The position numbers and the translations under genes are program-made. The notes below the pieces were generated by a model. It was not told the origin of the DNA, ran no database searches, and was given only the letters and a program-made list of their open reading frames with translations. This document shows, piece by piece, positions 6,274-7,441 of a stretch of 7,441 nt of DNA (positions are counted from its first letter, which is position 1; each line of letters starts with the position of its first letter). Source of the DNA: Acidiferrobacteraceae bacterium (lineage in GTDB: Bacteria; Pseudomonadota; Gammaproteobacteria; Arenicellales; UBA868); the NCBI GenBank assembly GCA_002731295.1, contig PCBE01000082.1, positions 1 to 7,441 on the forward strand, given 5' to 3'.

Positions 6274-6741
6274 ATGAACCCGTCCTCAACATCTGTCAGC
6301 GCATCGATTGATGCTGAACAGCGAAAACTGACTGTCCGTTGGCCTTCGGGCCTGTCCCATACTTTCCATTACGTCTGGCTGCGGCACAATGCCCGCTGCC
6401 CGGACGGTATGCCCAATGACACCGCGGTAAAAATCGATCTCCTGCCAGACGATCCAGAATCTCTGGTGGTTGAGAGTTTCGAAATTAAGAACGATACCCT
6501 GGAAATCCGCTGGGCAGATGGCCAGATTGAAACCACCCACAATCTACCAACATTGCTAGGCAGCGCCTACGATAGTGCGACCCGTCGTCAACGCAAACCC
6601 ACTCCTGTGTTGTGGCATGCCGGCAATACAGGAGAAATTCCAAGTTACCTGTTTTCAGACCTGAATAACCCTGAACCATCCTACAGATTGCCCTGTCTAT
6701 TCGAGACTTTGGTATTGCCAGACTCAAGGACGTACCGCTAG
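6274..6741 (+). CDS. 5' part of a frameshifted gamma-butyrobetaine hydroxylase-like dioxygenase (N-terminal domain)
   Basis: This frame encodes the small N-terminal domain (DUF971/GBBH-like) that precedes the catalytic domain in gamma-butyrobetaine and trimethyllysine dioxygenases: LTVRWPSGLSHTFHYVWLRHN (residues 19-39) and LEIRWADGQIETTH (76-89), then the linker LWHAG (113-117). From about residue 134 the reading is out of frame: the last 20 or so residues before the TAG at 6739-6741 are nonsense, and the true continuation lies in the frame one base earlier (next entry). In relatives the domain binds zinc through three cysteines in an N-C-P-C-x-x-C-like segment plus a histidine in WxDGH. Here the segment reads NARCPDG and WADGQ, leaving one cysteine. 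I prefer the ATG at 6274 because homology starts soon after it; a GTG at 6238 is in frame, and neither has a clear ribosome site. Function as written is probably lost unless the base loss is a sequencing error. Confidence 0.8.
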   Translation: MNPSSTSVSASIDAEQRKLTVRWPSGLSHTFHYVWLRHNARCPDGMPNDTAVKIDLLPDDPESLVVESFEIKNDTLEIRWADGQIETTHNLPTLLGSAYDSATRRQRKPTPVLWHAGNTGEIPSYLFSDLNNPEPSYRLPCLFETLVLPDSRTYR

Positions 6742-7441
6742 CACCGGGGACCGTGGCGACTGTGGCAGAACATTTCGGCAGTGTTCATCTGAACAACTAT
6801 GGTCGGGTGTTCGACGTAAGAACAGGCACCAACCTCACGCTTGGATCCAACACCGGCAAGTATCTCGGCCCACACACTGACGAAAGCTATCGCCACGCTG
6901 CACCCGGGATCACCCTTTTTCACTGCCTGGCCGCTTCACTGGACGACGGTGGTGAAACCATTCTGGTTGATGGGTTCAAGGCGGTTCAAGTATTGAAAGA
7001 AAGTGATCCTGCATCGTTTGATATTTTGTGCCGCGTACCTGTTTTCTTCCAGCGTCGAGCGCTACCCGAAGAAGATATGCAGTCCCACCGGCGAATCATC
7101 GCCCTGGATATCGATGGAGATGTGGAAGGCATCCGCTTTACTGACCGGACCATTCCCCCACAGGATCTGCCAGAAGATCTGATGGAACCGGTCTATAAAG
7201 CGATCAAGGCGTTCTGGGGTGTTGTGAACTCAGAGGAACTCAAGTTCGCCTACCTGATGGCAGCGGGCGATCTACACCTATTCGATAACCAAAGGGTCCT
7301 GCATGGCCGCACCGCTTTCGATCCCACTGCTGGCGTACGCCATCTGCAGCAGTGCTCGGTCAATCGAGACGAGTTTCACAACACCCTGCGAACGCTTGCC
7401 GCCCGATTCAACCATCCAGCCCAATCTCTGACCATGGCCGG
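6675..7441 (+). CDS. 3' part of the same dioxygenase: TauD/TfdA catalytic domain, partial at window edge
   Basis: The open frame starts just after a TGA at 6672-6674 and stays open to the window end, with no start codon of its own at the homology boundary. It encodes a Fe(II)/2-oxoglutarate dioxygenase domain of the TauD/TfdA family, gamma-butyrobetaine-hydroxylase-like branch. ALSIRDFGIARLKDVPL opens it, followed by AEHFGSVHLNNYGRVFDV. The metal motif is GPHTDESYRH (H at 6873-6875, D at 6879-6881). DDGGETILVDGF follows, and the distal histidine is in VLHGRTAF (H at 7302-7304). The 2-oxoglutarate-binding arginine is in GVRHLQQC (R at 7338-7340). All iron and cosubstrate ligands are intact and no second disruption is visible. 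Together with the 5' part this gives about 389 codons, near full length, so little is missing at the right edge. Carnitine-pathway substrates are possible but unproven. Confidence 0.88.

Noticed and set aside
6672..6684. Programmed -1 ribosomal frameshifting in the dioxygenase gene
   Set aside because: No slippery X XXY YYZ heptamer or convincing downstream stem-loop is visible, and this family is not known to me to use recoding.
1..7441. tRNA, rRNA, CRISPR, IS element or integrase
   Set aside because: I saw no repeated spacer arrays, terminal inverted repeats with a transposase, cloverleaf-like segments or recombinase motifs in reading both strands.

Overview
This window looks like chromosomal DNA from a Gammaproteobacterium or close relative. 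Base composition is moderate to slightly GC-rich by eye. The best taxonomic clue is a close relative of the Escherichia coli HNH protein YajD at 4087-4467. The other genes are oxidoreductase, PLP-enzyme, cupin and 2-oxoglutarate dioxygenase families typical of metabolically versatile environmental (soil or marine) bacteria. I cannot name the genus, and I see no phage, integrase, IS, CRISPR or RNA gene.

Layout. At the left (69-1040, +) is a luciferase-like (LLM class) flavin/F420-type oxidoreductase. It is followed by a 201-bp gap holding what looks like a 44-codon relic of a glutathione S-transferase C-terminus (1099-1233, +). On the minus strand, a class V aminotransferase-fold PLP enzyme (2801-1626) is followed 66 bp later by a single-domain cupin (1559-1242); the two probably share a transcript. 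A divergent intergenic region (2802-3014) carries a 24-bp imperfect inverted repeat and a plausible promoter. Rightward from it run a Gfo/Idh/MocA-type dehydrogenase (3015-4034), yajD (4087-4467) and a short-chain dehydrogenase (4464-5234), the last two overlapping by the four bases ATGA. After a 118-bp gap with a possible promoter comes a second LLM-class enzyme (5353-6213) of the predicted F420-dependent TIGR03620 type. It is followed by a gamma-butyrobetaine-hydroxylase-like (TauD/TfdA) dioxygenase that runs to the right edge.

How the genes may work together. Most are redox enzymes for small organic molecules: two LLM oxidoreductases, an NAD(P)-dependent Gfo/Idh enzyme, an SDR, a 2-oxoglutarate dioxygenase, a cupin and a PLP lyase/aminotransferase. 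This fits a scattered accessory catabolic region, but no single pathway or substrate can be read from the sequence.

The clearest anomaly is in the dioxygenase gene. Its N-terminal domain (6274-about 6675) and its catalytic domain (about 6675-7441) are in different frames, with a one-base loss implied between about 6672 and 6684. The catalytic motifs downstream are intact, so this is either a very recent mutation or a sequencing/assembly error. I found no convincing undescribed system. The most useful leads are this frameshift, the degenerate zinc-site residues in the same protein, the GST relic, the F420-type enzyme in a gammaproteobacterial setting and the yajD-SDR coupling.
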